43,332 nucleotides of DNA from Methylococcaceae bacterium (GTDB lineage Bacteria; Pseudomonadota; Gammaproteobacteria; Methylococcales; Methylomonadaceae). Shown in pieces: positions 1 through 9,257 of the stretch. The stretch spans positions 1 through 43,332 of the forward strand of contig DAOUSJ010000006.1 in the NCBI GenBank assembly GCA_030627285.1, written 5' to 3'. Positions within the stretch are counted from its first letter, which is position 1. The number at the start of each line of letters is the position of its first letter. The notes beneath the pieces were generated by a model. The model ran no database searches. It was given only the letters and a program-made list of their open reading frames with translations, and was not told where the DNA came from. Position numbers and translations under genes: made by a program.

Positions 1-375
1 CGCATTAGTGTTTCTGAAGGGCATATTATTGGTGACACAGTTAGAAAAAATCTAATGCATAAATTCGACACTATAGTAGATGTTTTAGTACATATAGATC
101 CTGAAGATGATGAATTTAATCATCGTACTCATACACCTATTTCTAGATCCCAAATACTGCAGATTCTGCAAAAAAAACTTGGTAATGAGTTGTATAAGCA
201 GTTAGAAGTGGTAATAATTCATTATTTAAATGAACGGGTTGAGTGTGAGATTATAGTTTCACATTTGTTAGTAGCTACTGCACCGGAAAAAATTAGTTTA
301 TTGCAACAATCTTGCCAAGATTTAATTGCGGAATCAAATAATATTGATGATATTTATTTACTTTTGAAGGCATAA
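1..375 (+). CDS. Cation diffusion facilitator (CDF) family transporter, C-terminal part only
   Basis: The frame is open from the left edge of the window to the TAA at 373-375, so the gene begins outside the window. CDF proteins export divalent metals such as Zn, Fe or Mn from the cytoplasm by proton antiport. The visible 124 residues match the cytoplasmic C-terminal domain: an early VSEGHIIGD stretch resembles the usual 'v..aHrigd.v' helix, and DVLVHIDPEDDE matches the conserved 'DV.VHiDPe' strand of the family. An internal ATG at 55 is not the start, because homology runs upstream of it. The stop lies 2 bases before argJ, suggesting co-transcription. Metal specificity cannot be judged because the membrane domain with the transport-site residues is missing. 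Confidence 0.85.
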   Translation, partial: RISVSEGHIIGDTVRKNLMHKFDTIVDVLVHIDPEDDEFNHRTHTPISRSQILQILQKKLGNELYKQLEVVIIHYLNERVECEIIVSHLLVATAPEKISLLQQSCQDLIAESNNIDDIYLLLKA

Positions 376-377
376 AC

Positions 378-1592
378 ATGGCAGTAGGAAATATTTTATT
401 ACCCAAATTATATCCAGTTGCAGGTATAAGTTTAGGTACTAGCAAAGCTGGAATCAAGCAACATGATCGAGATGATTTATTAGTTTTGCAAATGCTTGCA
501 GGTGGAAGTTGTGCAGCTGTTTTTACCCAAAATGCGTTTTGTGCCGCCCCAGTAGAAATTGCTAAATCACATTTATCGCAGCAACCACGCTGGTTAATAA
601 TTAATTCTGGGAATGCCAATGCTGGTACTGGAAAGCAAGGTTTAGATGATGCTATAAATTGTTGTGCTAGTTTGGCTCAAAATGTAGCTGCAAATGAGAT
701 GCAAGTGTTGCCATTTTCCACTGGGGTTATTGGTGAATATTTACCGGTTGCAAAAATTCAAGCTGCGATTCCAGTTGCCATAGAAAATTTATCTGAAAAT
801 AATTGGTCGGCGGCGGCACATGCAATTATGACTACGGATACTTTTGCTAAGGGCGCTTCCAAAATAATTGCTATGAATGGCGGCAATATTACTCTTACTG
901 GTATCTCCAAAGGTGCTGGCATGATTCAACCTAACATGGCTACTATGTTAGGTTTTATTGCTACTGATGCTAATATTGAAGCGGATTTATTGCAAGAATG
1001 TTTGCAAATTGCTACTGATTTATCTTTCAATCGGATTACTGTAGATGGTGACACTTCAACCAATGATTCATGTGTATTAATGGCAAGTGCTAGTAGCAAA
1101 GTTCCTGAAATTGTAAAAAACACGGATAATTATAATCTGTTTTTAGCTGCAATTATTGAGTTGTGTAAAGATTTATCTGAAGCTATTATTCGTGATGGAG
1201 AGGGGGCAACTAAATTAATTCGGATTCAAGTTGCCGAGGCATTAAATGATGCTGAAGCTGTGTTGGTAGCTAAAACTATTGCTCATTCTCCATTAGTAAA
1301 AACTGCTTTTTTTGCGTGTGATCCAAATTGGGGACGAATTTTAGCTGCTGTGGGGCGTGCGGAAATTACCGCATTAGATATAACCAAGATTGGCATTTAT
1401 TTAGACAATGTATGTATTGTAAATAATGGTGAACGTGCGCATGATTATACTGAAGTTGCAGGTCAAGCAGTAATGGATCAAGCCGAAATTAGCATAGTGG
1501 TTAAATTGGGGCGCGGTGAAGCTATCCAAGAAGTTTTGACTTGTGATTTATCTTATGATTATGTCAAAATTAATGCTGAATATCGTACTTAA
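378..1592 (+). CDS. argJ: Bifunctional glutamate N-acetyltransferase / ornithine acetyltransferase ArgJ
   Basis: ArgJ moves the acetyl group from N-acetylornithine to glutamate, recycling acetyl in arginine biosynthesis; many forms also use acetyl-CoA. The 404-residue length is normal. The precursor self-cleaves before a Thr nucleophile: here KGAGMIQPNMATML places the Ala188-Thr189 cut. The oxyanion-hole motif STGVIGE is at 114-120. The C-terminus ends YDYVKINAEYRT, as usual in ArgJ. The ATG at 378 lies 2 bases after the CDF gene and has only a weak Shine-Dalgarno sequence (gaagg) inside that gene's end, so translational coupling is likely. No other arg genes are in the window. Confidence 0.96.
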   Translation: MAVGNILLPKLYPVAGISLGTSKAGIKQHDRDDLLVLQMLAGGSCAAVFTQNAFCAAPVEIAKSHLSQQPRWLIINSGNANAGTGKQGLDDAINCCASLAQNVAANEMQVLPFSTGVIGEYLPVAKIQAAIPVAIENLSENNWSAAAHAIMTTDTFAKGASKIIAMNGGNITLTGISKGAGMIQPNMATMLGFIATDANIEADLLQECLQIATDLSFNRITVDGDTSTNDSCVLMASASSKVPEIVKNTDNYNLFLAAIIELCKDLSEAIIRDGEGATKLIRIQVAEALNDAEAVLVAKTIAHSPLVKTAFFACDPNWGRILAAVGRAEITALDITKIGIYLDNVCIVNNGERAHDYTEVAGQAVMDQAEISIVVKLGRGEAIQEVLTCDLSYDYVKINAEYRT

Positions 1593-1607
1593 ATTGGCAA
1601 AAATGTA

Positions 1608-2204
1608 ATGATGAATATTACTACGATAGATTTTCTAAGGCATGGTGAGGTACAAGGAAAAGCTTGTTATCGTGGTATTACTGATGATCCGCTTACTACT
1701 TTAGGCTTGCAACAAATGCAACTAGCAATTCAAGATTATACTCCATGGTCAGCAATTGTTAGTTCACCTTTAAGCCGCTGTATAGAATTTGCCAATGAAT
1801 TGGGTTTAAAACATAATATTCCAATACAACTTGAGGCTAAATTGCAAGAAATTAATTTTGGCATTTGGGAAGGTAAAACTGCAACAGAAATTAATCAGTT
1901 AGATCCAGCTGGATTAGATAAATTTTATTTAGATCCAAGTAGTTATACTCCGCCGCAAGCAGAAAAATTTATTATTTTTCAGGCGCGAATAAAAGCTGCA
2001 TGGCAAGACTTATTAAATGCTTATCAAGGACAACATATATTATGTGTCACACATGCTGGGGTGATTAGAGCTATATTTACGCAATTACTCCAGATTTCAG
2101 TCAGTCAAAGTTTTGCAATTCAAGTTCAGCATGCTAGTTTGAGTCAATTTCAATGTTTGCATGCTGATACTGGTGATTTTGTGCAATTTAATTTCCATAA
2201 ATAA
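1608..2204 (+). CDS. Histidine phosphatase family protein (alpha-ribazole phosphatase / phosphoglycerate mutase-like)
   Basis: This 198-residue protein of the branch-1 histidine phosphatase superfamily carries the phospho-accepting RHG motif at 11-13, Arg57 in SSPLSRC, Glu81 in QEINFGIWEG and the second His149 in VTHAGVIRA, giving a complete catalytic set. The FGIWEG segment resembles CobC, which removes the phosphate from alpha-ribazole phosphate in cobalamin nucleotide-loop assembly. No cobalamin gene is nearby, so CobC is only a possibility and the substrate is open. It starts 15 bases after argJ in the same direction; the second ATG at 1611 is an equally possible start. Confidence 0.8.
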   Translation: MMNITTIDFLRHGEVQGKACYRGITDDPLTTLGLQQMQLAIQDYTPWSAIVSSPLSRCIEFANELGLKHNIPIQLEAKLQEINFGIWEGKTATEINQLDPAGLDKFYLDPSSYTPPQAEKFIIFQARIKAAWQDLLNAYQGQHILCVTHAGVIRAIFTQLLQISVSQSFAIQVQHASLSQFQCLHADTGDFVQFNFHK

Positions 2205-2217
2205 CTCTAACAAGTTT

Positions 2218-2280
2218 TAGATTAAAGAAACCTCTTGCTAATATATGCAGGTTTTAGTAGAATTCTCGCTCTTTAATCTA
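2218..2280 (+). promoter_or_regulatory. Structured leader upstream of rplM-rpsI
   Basis: An exact 11-base inverted repeat, TAGATTAAAGA at 2218-2228 and TCTTTAATCTA at 2270-2280, encloses a smaller hairpin (AAACCT at 2228-2233 with AGGTTT at 2249-2254). The rplM ATG follows 24 bases later, with almost no Shine-Dalgarno sequence. E. coli rplM-rpsI is autoregulated by L13 through its leader, so an L13-binding leader RNA is a reasonable reading. The alternative is a 3' hairpin of the preceding gene, but no run of T follows it. Confidence 0.45.
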
Positions 2281-2304
2281 TAGCCTTAACAGATACTTAA
2301 GTAC

Positions 2305-2733
2305 ATGAAAACATATAGTGCAAAACCAGCAGAAGTTAAGCGCGATTGGTACGTCATTGATGCAGAAGGGAAGACGCTAGGTCGCCTTGCCACCGAGGTT
2401 GCACGCCGTCTTCGCGGAAAACATAAGCCTGAGTACACTCCACACGTTGACACTGGTGATTATATTATTGTTGTCAATGCTGAAAAAATCGGAGTCACAG
2501 GTAATAAAGAAACAGATAAAATTTATTATCGACATACAGGTTATATCGGTAATATGAAATCAGCTAGTTTAGGTAAAATACGTAAAACTTTTCCAGACCG
2601 GATTATCAATACTGCTGTTAAAGGGATGTTACCTAAAAATCCATTAGGTCGTGCCATGTTCAAAAAATTAAAAGTGTATGCTGGTGAAAATCATACACAT
2701 CATGCGCAACAACCTAAAGTGTTAGATATATAA
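2305..2733 (+). CDS. rplM: 50S ribosomal protein L13
   Basis: L13 is an early-assembling protein of the large ribosomal subunit that binds 23S rRNA. The 142 residues equal the E. coli length, and the sequence has the family landmarks [15 protein letters not shown] near the start, [15 protein letters not shown] in the middle, and [11 protein letters not shown] with KLKVYAG near the end. It is followed after 9 bases by rpsI, the usual pair. The start codon lacks a good Shine-Dalgarno sequence, and the upstream inverted repeat at 2218-2280 suggests that translation is controlled. Confidence 0.98.
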   Translation: MKTYSAKPAEVKRDWYVIDAEGKTLGRLATEVARRLRGKHKPEYTPHVDTGDYIIVVNAEKIGVTGNKETDKIYYRHTGYIGNMKSASLGKIRKTFPDRIINTAVKGMLPKNPLGRAMFKKLKVYAGENHTHHAQQPKVLDI

Positions 2734-2742
2734 GGACAAATT

Positions 2743-3132
2743 ATGGCAGCTCAATATTATGGAACTGGTAGACGTAAAAGTGCGGTCGCACGGGTTTATG
2801 CCACTACTGGATCAGGAAAAATCACCGTTAATAAACAAGCTATTGAAGTTTATTTTGGTCGTAAAACCGATCAAATGCTAGCACAACAACCTTTAGGTTG
2901 TGTTGAAAAAGTTTCTGAGTTTGATTTAAACATTTTTGTTAAAGGTGGTGGTCCATCAGGTCAAGCCGGTGCAATTCGTCATGGTTTAGCGCGTGCGTTA
3001 ATCGAATTTGATGAAAATTTGCGTTCTCCATTGAGAAAAGCAGGCTATGTAACTAGAGATTCACGTCAAGTTGAGAGGAAAAAAGTTGGTTTGCATAAAG
3101 CCAGAAAACGCCCTCAGTATTCAAAACGTTAA
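2743..3132 (+). CDS. rpsI: 30S ribosomal protein S9
   Basis: S9 belongs to the head of the small subunit; its C-terminal tail reaches the P-site tRNA. The 129 residues include [13 protein letters not shown] at the N-terminus, [20 protein letters not shown] in the centre and the basic tail ending QYSKR, whose last Lys-Arg contacts the tRNA anticodon region in known structures. A good Shine-Dalgarno sequence (aagga) precedes the ATG. It forms an operon with rplM and ends at a clear terminator (3155-3186). Confidence 0.98.
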   Translation: MAAQYYGTGRRKSAVARVYATTGSGKITVNKQAIEVYFGRKTDQMLAQQPLGCVEKVSEFDLNIFVKGGGPSGQAGAIRHGLARALIEFDENLRSPLRKAGYVTRDSRQVERKKVGLHKARKRPQYSKR

Positions 3133-3154
3133 AATTTTTGTTATTAGACTGGCA

Positions 3155-3186
3155 AGGGTTGTATATAATAATACAGCCCTTTTTTA
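3155..3186 (+). terminator. Rho-independent terminator after rplM-rpsI
   Basis: A 10-base stem (AGGGTTGTAT at 3155-3164 with ATACAGCCCT at 3171-3180, one G-U pair) has a 6-base loop and runs directly into six T residues. It lies 22 bases after the rpsI stop. Confidence 0.85.
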
Positions 3187-3279
3187 TGGGCGTAAGTTTT
3201 GTTATTGAAATAATAGGCATACAATTAGACTAAATCATTGTACAATTGGGGGTTAATTTTTTATTTAGTAGGTATATTA

Positions 3280-5019
3280 ATGTCCGATAGTGTTGCTCCT
3301 TTACCGTCTTTTCGTGATTTAGCACTAATAGAACCAGTATTAAAAGCACTTGATACAGTCGGTTATGAGACACCCTCCCCAATTCAAGCAGAAATTATCC
3401 CACATATTTTAGAAGGTAAAGATGTTCTAGGGCAAGCCCAAACTGGAACTGGAAAAACTGCTGCATTCGCGCTGCCTTTATTATCCAAGATTAATCTTAA
3501 ACAAAAAAATCCGCAAGTTTTAGTGTTAACTCCTACACGTGAACTAGCTATTCAGGTTGCAGAAGCGTTTCATCGTTATGCTTCTGGTTTAAATGGTTTT
3601 CATGTGTTACCTATTTATGGTGGTCAAGACTACAGTATTCAATTACGTCAACTTAGACGTGGTGTGCATATAATTGTAGGTACTCCAGGGCGTGTAATGG
3701 ATCATATCCGCCGTGAAACTTTAAAATTACATGAATTAAATTGTTTGGTTTTAGATGAAGCTGATGAAATGTTGCGCATGGGTTTTATTGATGACGTTGA
3801 ATGGGTTTTAGAACAATTACCTAAACAACGGCAAATTGCATTATTTTCTGCAACTATGCCTAAAGAAGTTCGCAAAATTGCTCAGAAGTATTTAAATAAG
3901 CCTGAAGAAATAACTATCAAGGTTAAAACTGCAACTGCTTCTAGTATTAGACAACGTTATTGGTTTGTAAGCGGATTACATAAGTTAGATGCATTGACGC
4001 GAATTTTAGAAGCAGAAACTTTTGATGGCATGATCCTTTTTGTCAGAACTAAAACTGCTACGGTAGAACTGGCAGAAAAGTTAGAAGCGCGTGGGTATTC
4101 AGCTGCTGCTATTAATGGTGATTTGTCGCAAGCGTTGCGTGAGCGTACCATTGAAAATTTAAAGAAAGGCAAAATAGATATTTTAGTTGCTACTGATGTT
4201 GCTGCACGGGGTTTGGATGTAGATAGAGTCAGTCATGTAATTAATTATGATATTCCATACGATACTGAAGCTTATATTCACCGAATTGGTAGAACAGGGC
4301 GTGCAGGACGTACTGGAGATGCAATTTTATTTGTATCGCCAAGAGAAAAGCGTTTGTTAGGCAATATAGAGCGTGCTACCAAACAAAAAGTAGAAGAAAT
4401 GCAATTGCCTTCTACTGAAATTATTAATGATAATCGAGTTAATCGTTTTAAACAGCGAATTACTGATACTTTAGCGATTGAGAATTTAGGTTTTTACACT
4501 CAATTAGTTGAGCAATATCAACAAGAACATGATATTCCAGCATTGGAAATTGCGGCGGCATTAGCTAGTTTATTGCAAGGTGATACACCATTATTACTGA
4601 AGAATGCTCCAGTTAGAACTCGTGCAGCTAGTAGAAATGATCGCAATGATAGAGGTGATTCACGTCGCGCACCACGTGAACGTAAGTCATCACATAAATC
4701 ATCTAATGTAGATATGGAATTGTTTAGGATTGAAGTTGGTCATAAACATGGGGTTAAGCCAGGTAATATTGTTGGTGCAATTGCTAATGAGGCTGGTATA
4801 GATGGGGATCATATTGCGCAGATTAAAATTGAAGAAAATTATAGCACTGTAGAATTGCCATCTGGAATGCCAAAAGAAGTGTTTCAAGCTCTTAAAAAAA
4901 TCTATGTTGCAGGGCAGCCTTTGAAAATTTCACATTATTCAAGTGCAGCAATTCAAAAATCTAAGTCTAAAAAAAGAGTATCTAATTCTAGACCTAAAGT
5001 AAGTAAAAAACCGTCTTAA
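3280..5019 (+). CDS. deaD: DEAD-box ATP-dependent RNA helicase DeaD/CsdA
   Basis: This RNA helicase assists ribosome assembly and mRNA decay, notably in the cold. I chose the ATG at 3280 (579 residues, MSDSVAPLP...) over a TTG 42 bases upstream, because aggt precedes it and the upstream extension is not family-like. Helicase motifs in order: AQTGTGKT at 53-60, PTRELA, TPGR, DEAD at 159-162, SAT at 190-192, and HRIGRTGR in the second RecA domain. The C-terminus (about residues 462-550) matches the DbpA-type RNA-binding domain, with FRIEVGHKHGVKPGNIVGAI, and ends in a Lys/Arg-rich tail. That domain separates DeaD from RhlB, RhlE and SrmB. A possible -10 TACAAT is at 3220-3225, but the -35 is poor. 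Confidence 0.95.
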   Translation: MSDSVAPLPSFRDLALIEPVLKALDTVGYETPSPIQAEIIPHILEGKDVLGQAQTGTGKTAAFALPLLSKINLKQKNPQVLVLTPTRELAIQVAEAFHRYASGLNGFHVLPIYGGQDYSIQLRQLRRGVHIIVGTPGRVMDHIRRETLKLHELNCLVLDEADEMLRMGFIDDVEWVLEQLPKQRQIALFSATMPKEVRKIAQKYLNKPEEITIKVKTATASSIRQRYWFVSGLHKLDALTRILEAETFDGMILFVRTKTATVELAEKLEARGYSAAAINGDLSQALRERTIENLKKGKIDILVATDVAARGLDVDRVSHVINYDIPYDTEAYIHRIGRTGRAGRTGDAILFVSPREKRLLGNIERATKQKVEEMQLPSTEIINDNRVNRFKQRITDTLAIENLGFYTQLVEQYQQEHDIPALEIAAALASLLQGDTPLLLKNAPVRTRAASRNDRNDRGDSRRAPRERKSSHKSSNVDMELFRIEVGHKHGVKPGNIVGAIANEAGIDGDHIAQIKIEENYSTVELPSGMPKEVFQALKKIYVAGQPLKISHYSSAAIQKSKSKKRVSNSRPKVSKKPS

Positions 5020-5046
5020 TGCCATCATAAATTACGACAGCATTAA
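5016..5046. terminator. Weak hairpin between convergent deaD and dsbC
   Basis: TTAATGC (5016-5022) pairs exactly with GCATTAA (5040-5046) around a 17-base loop, between the two convergent genes. Neither side has a strong T run, so a bidirectional terminator role is only plausible. Confidence 0.3.
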
Positions 5047-5071
5047 TAACTGATTAAGTTTAAAGGGGTTT

Positions 5072-5782
5072 TTATTCGCTAGCTAAAGTGCTGGCCAATT
5101 GTTTTGCAGGCATATAGCCAGGTAAAACATTCCCCTTTGCTGTTACCATCATTGGAGTTCCACGAACTTCAAATTGTTCACCCAACGCCATATGCTTATC
5201 CACCGGATTTTCACATTTTGGACTATTTGGAACATTGCCTAATTTGGCATTCGTTAAAGCTTGTTGCTTATCTTTAGCGCACCAAACTGCAACTGCTTTA
5301 TCATAAGATTCTGAACCTTTGCCAGCACGTGGAAAAAACAAGTATTGCACAGTAATTCCTTCAGCTAAATATTGATCTATTTCTGCATGTAATTTTCTAC
5401 AATAGCCGCAATCTATATCCGTGAATATGCTAACTTTATGTTGCTCCATTTTAGATTTGAAGACAACCATATTATCAGTACCCAAAGTTTTTAAAGCATT
5501 AACTCTAACTTCAGATAACTTTGCTTCGGTCAAATCTTTTTTTGCAGCCAGATCAATTAAGTGTCCTTGGAATAAATATTTGCCATCATCGGAAATATAA
5601 TAAATTCCGCCTTGCATTATAACTTCCTGAATACCTTTGATTTCAGAGTTCTTAATGGATTCTATTTTTACCGATGGCATCGCAATTTTTAACGCCTTTT
5701 TGACCTTATTAGCATTAGCGTAAACTGGGGATAGATTCAGCATTGCTATAGCAAACAGGCTGTATTTAATTAATTGAGTCAT
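5072..5782 (-). CDS. dsbC: Thiol:disulfide interchange protein DsbC/DsbG family
   Basis: DsbC is a periplasmic disulfide isomerase that reshuffles wrong disulfides and is kept reduced by DsbD. The protein has an N-terminal signal peptide (about 1-23, ending VYA), an N-terminal dimerisation domain, and a thioredoxin domain with the active-site CGYC at 125-128. The structural pair Cys168 and Cys190 and the cis-Pro loop RGTP near the C-terminus are present. At 236 residues it equals E. coli DsbC in size. It lies 51 bases downstream of rseP on the same strand, where bamA would sit in many relatives. DsbG is a less likely alternative. Confidence 0.93.
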   Translation of the reverse strand: MTQLIKYSLFAIAMLNLSPVYANANKVKKALKIAMPSVKIESIKNSEIKGIQEVIMQGGIYYISDDGKYLFQGHLIDLAAKKDLTEAKLSEVRVNALKTLGTDNMVVFKSKMEQHKVSIFTDIDCGYCRKLHAEIDQYLAEGITVQYLFFPRAGKGSESYDKAVAVWCAKDKQQALTNAKLGNVPNSPKCENPVDKHMALGEQFEVRGTPMMVTAKGNVLPGYMPAKQLASTLASE

Positions 5783-5833
5783 TATTATTCCGTGAAATTG
5801 AGAAAAATTAACGTAATTTTAAGTGGCAATGAT

Positions 5834-7195
5834 TTAAGTAAACCAACGTCCAATATCCAAAAACATTGCAAACAACATTAAGGACAGCATTATTAGCATC
5901 CCAGCTTGTTGAAACATAGCTTGAGTAGCTTCTAATACTGGGCTACCTTTAATTGCTTCAATGGCATAAAACATTAAATGTCCACCATCTAGCATTGGAA
6001 TAGGCAGTAAATTTAATACTCCTAAACTAATGCTGATGATTGCCATAAATTTTAAAAAATGTACCAAGCCCATTTCAGCTGATTTTCCTGCATATTGAGC
6101 AATACTTATTGGGCCACTTAAATTTTCTACTGAAGCTTTGCCGACGAACATTTTGCCGATCATGGTTAAAGTGCTACTGGAAAAATAGGCAGTTTTTTTA
6201 CAAGCGGCAATGAATGCTGCTCCAACTGGTAAGCTGTAATGAATTTGCATTGCTGCCAATACGGCTTCAGGAACAAAAACTCCCGCGCCAATTTTGCCAA
6301 TAGTTTTACCTTTATCTAAAACTGATTCTGGAGTAATTGTTAGTGGCATATGCACATCATTTCTAGCAATTACCAATTCTATAGGCTTTGCTGGGTGTTG
6401 TTGTACATATTCCACCCATTGATTCCAATCCTGCATTAAGACATTATCTGCACTAATAATCACATCATTAACTTGTAAACCAGATTTAAATGCGACTCCA
6501 GTGGGTAATATTTTGCCAATAATTGGGTTTAATTCTGGTGATTTAAGTTTTAAACCCAGTTGCTTATATAGCTGTTGTGGATTGGCTCTTAACTCAGTAG
6601 GAATTTGTATAGAACGGGTAATTTCACGAAAATCAGCAGTTTTAATTTGAACTGGAACTGCGCTTGTATCCGAACTTGCATGGGCAATGATTAAGCTAAT
6701 AGCTTCACGCCATGTAGGGGTTAATTGTTGATTAACTGCAATAATTTCATCACCAGTTTGAAAATCTGCATTGAAAGCTAAACTTGCTGTTTCTGGTTGG
6801 GCAATAATTGGGCGCATACCAGTTTCACCCAGCATAAATACTGCCCAATATAAACCGATGGCTAAAATTAAATTAAAAATTGGTCCTGCAATAACAATTG
6901 CGGTGCGAGCTAGTAATGGTTGTTGATTAAACGCTAGGGGTAGTTCTGAAGCAGAAACTTTGCCTTCACGTTCATCTAGCATTTTTACATAACCACCTAA
7001 GGGGATTGCAGCTAAAATGTATTCGGTACTATTAGAGTCTTTTTGGTATGTCCATAAAGGTTTGCCAAAGCCAATAGAAAATTTTAATACTTTAACCCCC
7101 ATTTTGCGGGCGACCCAAAAATGCCCGAATTCATGACATGAAACTAAAAATACAATCGCCACTATAAAATAAAATAACGTATGTAATAATTCCAT
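5834..7195 (-). CDS. rseP: RIP metalloprotease RseP (site-2 protease)
   Basis: This inner-membrane zinc protease makes the intramembrane cut in the anti-sigma factor RseA, releasing sigma-E, and clears signal-peptide remnants. The 453 residues include the metal motif HEFGH at 21-25 in the first membrane helix and the third-ligand motif LDG at 402-404 in a later helix. The periplasmic middle contains PDZ-like segments (for example GLQVNDVIISADN). The start overlaps the dxr stop by one base (TAATG), so translation is coupled. The usual next gene, bamA, is absent; dsbC follows. Confidence 0.96.
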   Translation of the reverse strand: MELLHTLFYFIVAIVFLVSCHEFGHFWVARKMGVKVLKFSIGFGKPLWTYQKDSNSTEYILAAIPLGGYVKMLDEREGKVSASELPLAFNQQPLLARTAIVIAGPIFNLILAIGLYWAVFMLGETGMRPIIAQPETASLAFNADFQTGDEIIAVNQQLTPTWREAISLIIAHASSDTSAVPVQIKTADFREITRSIQIPTELRANPQQLYKQLGLKLKSPELNPIIGKILPTGVAFKSGLQVNDVIISADNVLMQDWNQWVEYVQQHPAKPIELVIARNDVHMPLTITPESVLDKGKTIGKIGAGVFVPEAVLAAMQIHYSLPVGAAFIAACKKTAYFSSSTLTMIGKMFVGKASVENLSGPISIAQYAGKSAEMGLVHFLKFMAIISISLGVLNLLPIPMLDGGHLMFYAIEAIKGSPVLEATQAMFQQAGMLIMLSLMLFAMFLDIGRWFT

Positions 7196-8379
7196 TAGGA
7201 GTTTAACTCAGCAATAATGGTTTGAGCTTTGGTTCTTGCAGCTTGATCTACATGCAATATTTGGGTGAGATTTTCTATAATCCCAGCGTCAAAATTTGTC
7301 ATAGTCTTGGCAATAACTTTGGCAATATCAGTAAATTTAATGGTTTCATTTAAAAATTCTGCTACCGCAATTTCATTGGCAGCATTTAGAACTGTAGGCA
7401 TAATGCCGCCAGCTTGAATTGCATCTTGGGCTAATTTTAAACATGGAAAACGGTTTAAATCTGGGGGTGTAAAATCCATCTGAGCGACGGAAAAAATATC
7501 TAATGCGGCTACTCCAGAATCTATGCGTTCAGGATATGCCATGGCGTGAGCAATTGGAATTCGCATATCTGGGTTGCCCATTTGAGCTAAGACTGATCCA
7601 TCTACATAATCTACCATTGAGTGAATAATGCTTTGTTGATGAATTACTACTTGTACTTGTGTTGGGCTTAAGTTGAATAATAAACAGGCTTCAATTAATT
7701 CCAAACCTTTATTCATCATAGTGGCAGAATCTACGGAGATTTTACGTCCCATGTCCCATTTTGGATGGGCAACTGCTTGTTCAGGGGTTACATGTTCTAA
7801 GTCAGCAATTGGTGTGATTCTAAAAGGCCCACCAGAAGCGGTAAGTAAAATTTTCCGAACTGATTTGGCTACATCTCCAGCTTTATATTGTGCTGGCATA
7901 CATTGAAAAATAGCGTTATGTTCACTGTCTATAGGTAATAAAGTTGCACCAGCTTCAACCACGGCTTGCATAAATAATTGCCCTGACATTACCAAAGCTT
8001 CTTTATTTGCTAACAAAACAGTTTTTCCAGCTTGGGCGGCAGCTAAAGTGGGTAACAAGCCCGCAGCCCCTACAATTGCAGCCATTACCATATCTACATT
8101 TTCTAAAGTGGCGATGCTAACTAATTCATCAGTTCCAGATAAGATTTTTGTTGTAGTGATATTAGCTTGGGCTAATTGTTGTTGTAAAATTAAGGCTTTA
8201 TCTGGATTAACTACTACTGCATATTTTGGTTTAAATTGAATGCATTGTTGGTATAAAAGTGCAATATTAGTGTTGGCACTTAAGGCTATGACCTTATATT
8301 TATCTGGGTGGCGGGAAATTACGTCTAAGGTGCTGACTCCAATTGAACCAGTGGCTCCAAGAATACATAAGTTTTTCAT
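7195..8379 (-). CDS. dxr: 1-deoxy-D-xylulose 5-phosphate reductoisomerase
   Basis: Dxr (IspC) converts DXP to 2-C-methyl-D-erythritol 4-phosphate with NADPH, the committed step of the MEP isoprenoid pathway. The NADPH-binding motif GATGSIG is at 8-14. Metal ligands Asp151 and Glu153 are in [10 protein letters not shown], with Glu227 in MNKGLE, and the flexible-loop motif ASGGPF is at 181-186. The length of 394 is normal. It overlaps cdsA by four bases (ATGA) and rseP by one. Together with uppS upstream and ispE at 29918, it supplies the isoprenoid carrier for the cell wall. Confidence 0.97.
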   Translation of the reverse strand: MKNLCILGATGSIGVSTLDVISRHPDKYKVIALSANTNIALLYQQCIQFKPKYAVVVNPDKALILQQQLAQANITTTKILSGTDELVSIATLENVDMVMAAIVGAAGLLPTLAAAQAGKTVLLANKEALVMSGQLFMQAVVEAGATLLPIDSEHNAIFQCMPAQYKAGDVAKSVRKILLTASGGPFRITPIADLEHVTPEQAVAHPKWDMGRKISVDSATMMNKGLELIEACLLFNLSPTQVQVVIHQQSIIHSMVDYVDGSVLAQMGNPDMRIPIAHAMAYPERIDSGVAALDIFSVAQMDFTPPDLNRFPCLKLAQDAIQAGGIMPTVLNAANEIAVAEFLNETIKFTDIAKVIAKTMTNFDAGIIENLTQILHVDQAARTKAQTIIAELNS

Positions 8380-9251
8380 GAAAAAATTCCAAAACTAATT
8401 AAGCTGATTCCAGCATAAAAAAATGGCGCGCCTGCGATAATGCTATCAATTCTATCTAAGATTCCGCCATGACCAGGTAATAAATTGCCACTATCTTTAA
8501 CCCCTTTTTGGCGTTTTACTAAGCTAAAGAATAAATCACCGTAAATTGAAACTAATACGGTTAAGACTGATAGTAAGATAAAATCTATAGCATTAATTAT
8601 TGGGAATCCATAAATTAAACTTAAAGTTATGCCGCAGGTAATTGCTGAACCTAATGCACCATACATGCCAGCAATAGTTTTTCCAGGGCTAATTTCAGGA
8701 GCTAATTTTTCATTGCCCCATTTTTTACCTGTAAAGTATGCAGCAATATCAGCGACCCAAATCAGTATTAAAAAGTATAAGATCATTTCATAGCCATATA
8801 ACAAATGTAAACGACTTACAAACATCCATGCGGATAATAATATAGTCCAGCCAATAAATACTTTATAGCCGAGTTTAAGTTCCATATTTAACATGGCTTG
8901 TGGAACTTGTCGGATTAAAATCATTATCATGACCCAAAAAATCACTGGTAATATGACCGTGAATTCAATCCAGCCTGAAATTTCTTTTATTTCTGGATAT
9001 TCGAAAGAAAATGCAATTAATTCTAATAATTGTGTCCAAAAAGTAACGACAAGCATTGGAATTATTAAGGCTATGAAGAATAGAATACGTTTGATTAATG
9101 AGTTTAAACCGATTAAGTTTAGCCATTCCCAAGCAGCTATTAAAATAATTAGGGCAATCATTAAAGCAAAATAAATAGCTGGCAAAAAACATACTGCAGC
9201 AATGACTATAGGAATCAGCACTAAAGCTGTTAAAATACGCTGGAATAACAT
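8376..9251 (-). CDS. cdsA: Phosphatidate cytidylyltransferase
   Basis: CdsA makes CDP-diacylglycerol from phosphatidic acid and CTP in the inner membrane, the branch point of phospholipid synthesis. The 291 residues are mostly hydrophobic with about eight membrane segments. The family signature lies near the C-terminus: [11 protein letters not shown], then [20 protein letters not shown]. The gene is six bases downstream of uppS and overlaps dxr by ATGA, the standard position in this operon. Confidence 0.96.
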   Translation of the reverse strand: MLFQRILTALVLIPIVIAAVCFLPAIYFALMIALIILIAAWEWLNLIGLNSLIKRILFFIALIIPMLVVTFWTQLLELIAFSFEYPEIKEISGWIEFTVILPVIFWVMIMILIRQVPQAMLNMELKLGYKVFIGWTILLSAWMFVSRLHLLYGYEMILYFLILIWVADIAAYFTGKKWGNEKLAPEISPGKTIAGMYGALGSAITCGITLSLIYGFPIINAIDFILLSVLTVLVSIYGDLFFSLVKRQKGVKDSGNLLPGHGGILDRIDSIIAGAPFFYAGISLISFGIFS

Positions 9252-9257
9252 GGTTAA

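Noticed and set aside
293-619. Open frame antisense to the argJ start
   Set aside because: Overlaps two well-supported genes and matches no family I recognise.
3238-3279. TTG start for deaD
   Set aside because: The extra 14 residues are hydrophobic and unlike the family; the ATG at 3280 fits better.
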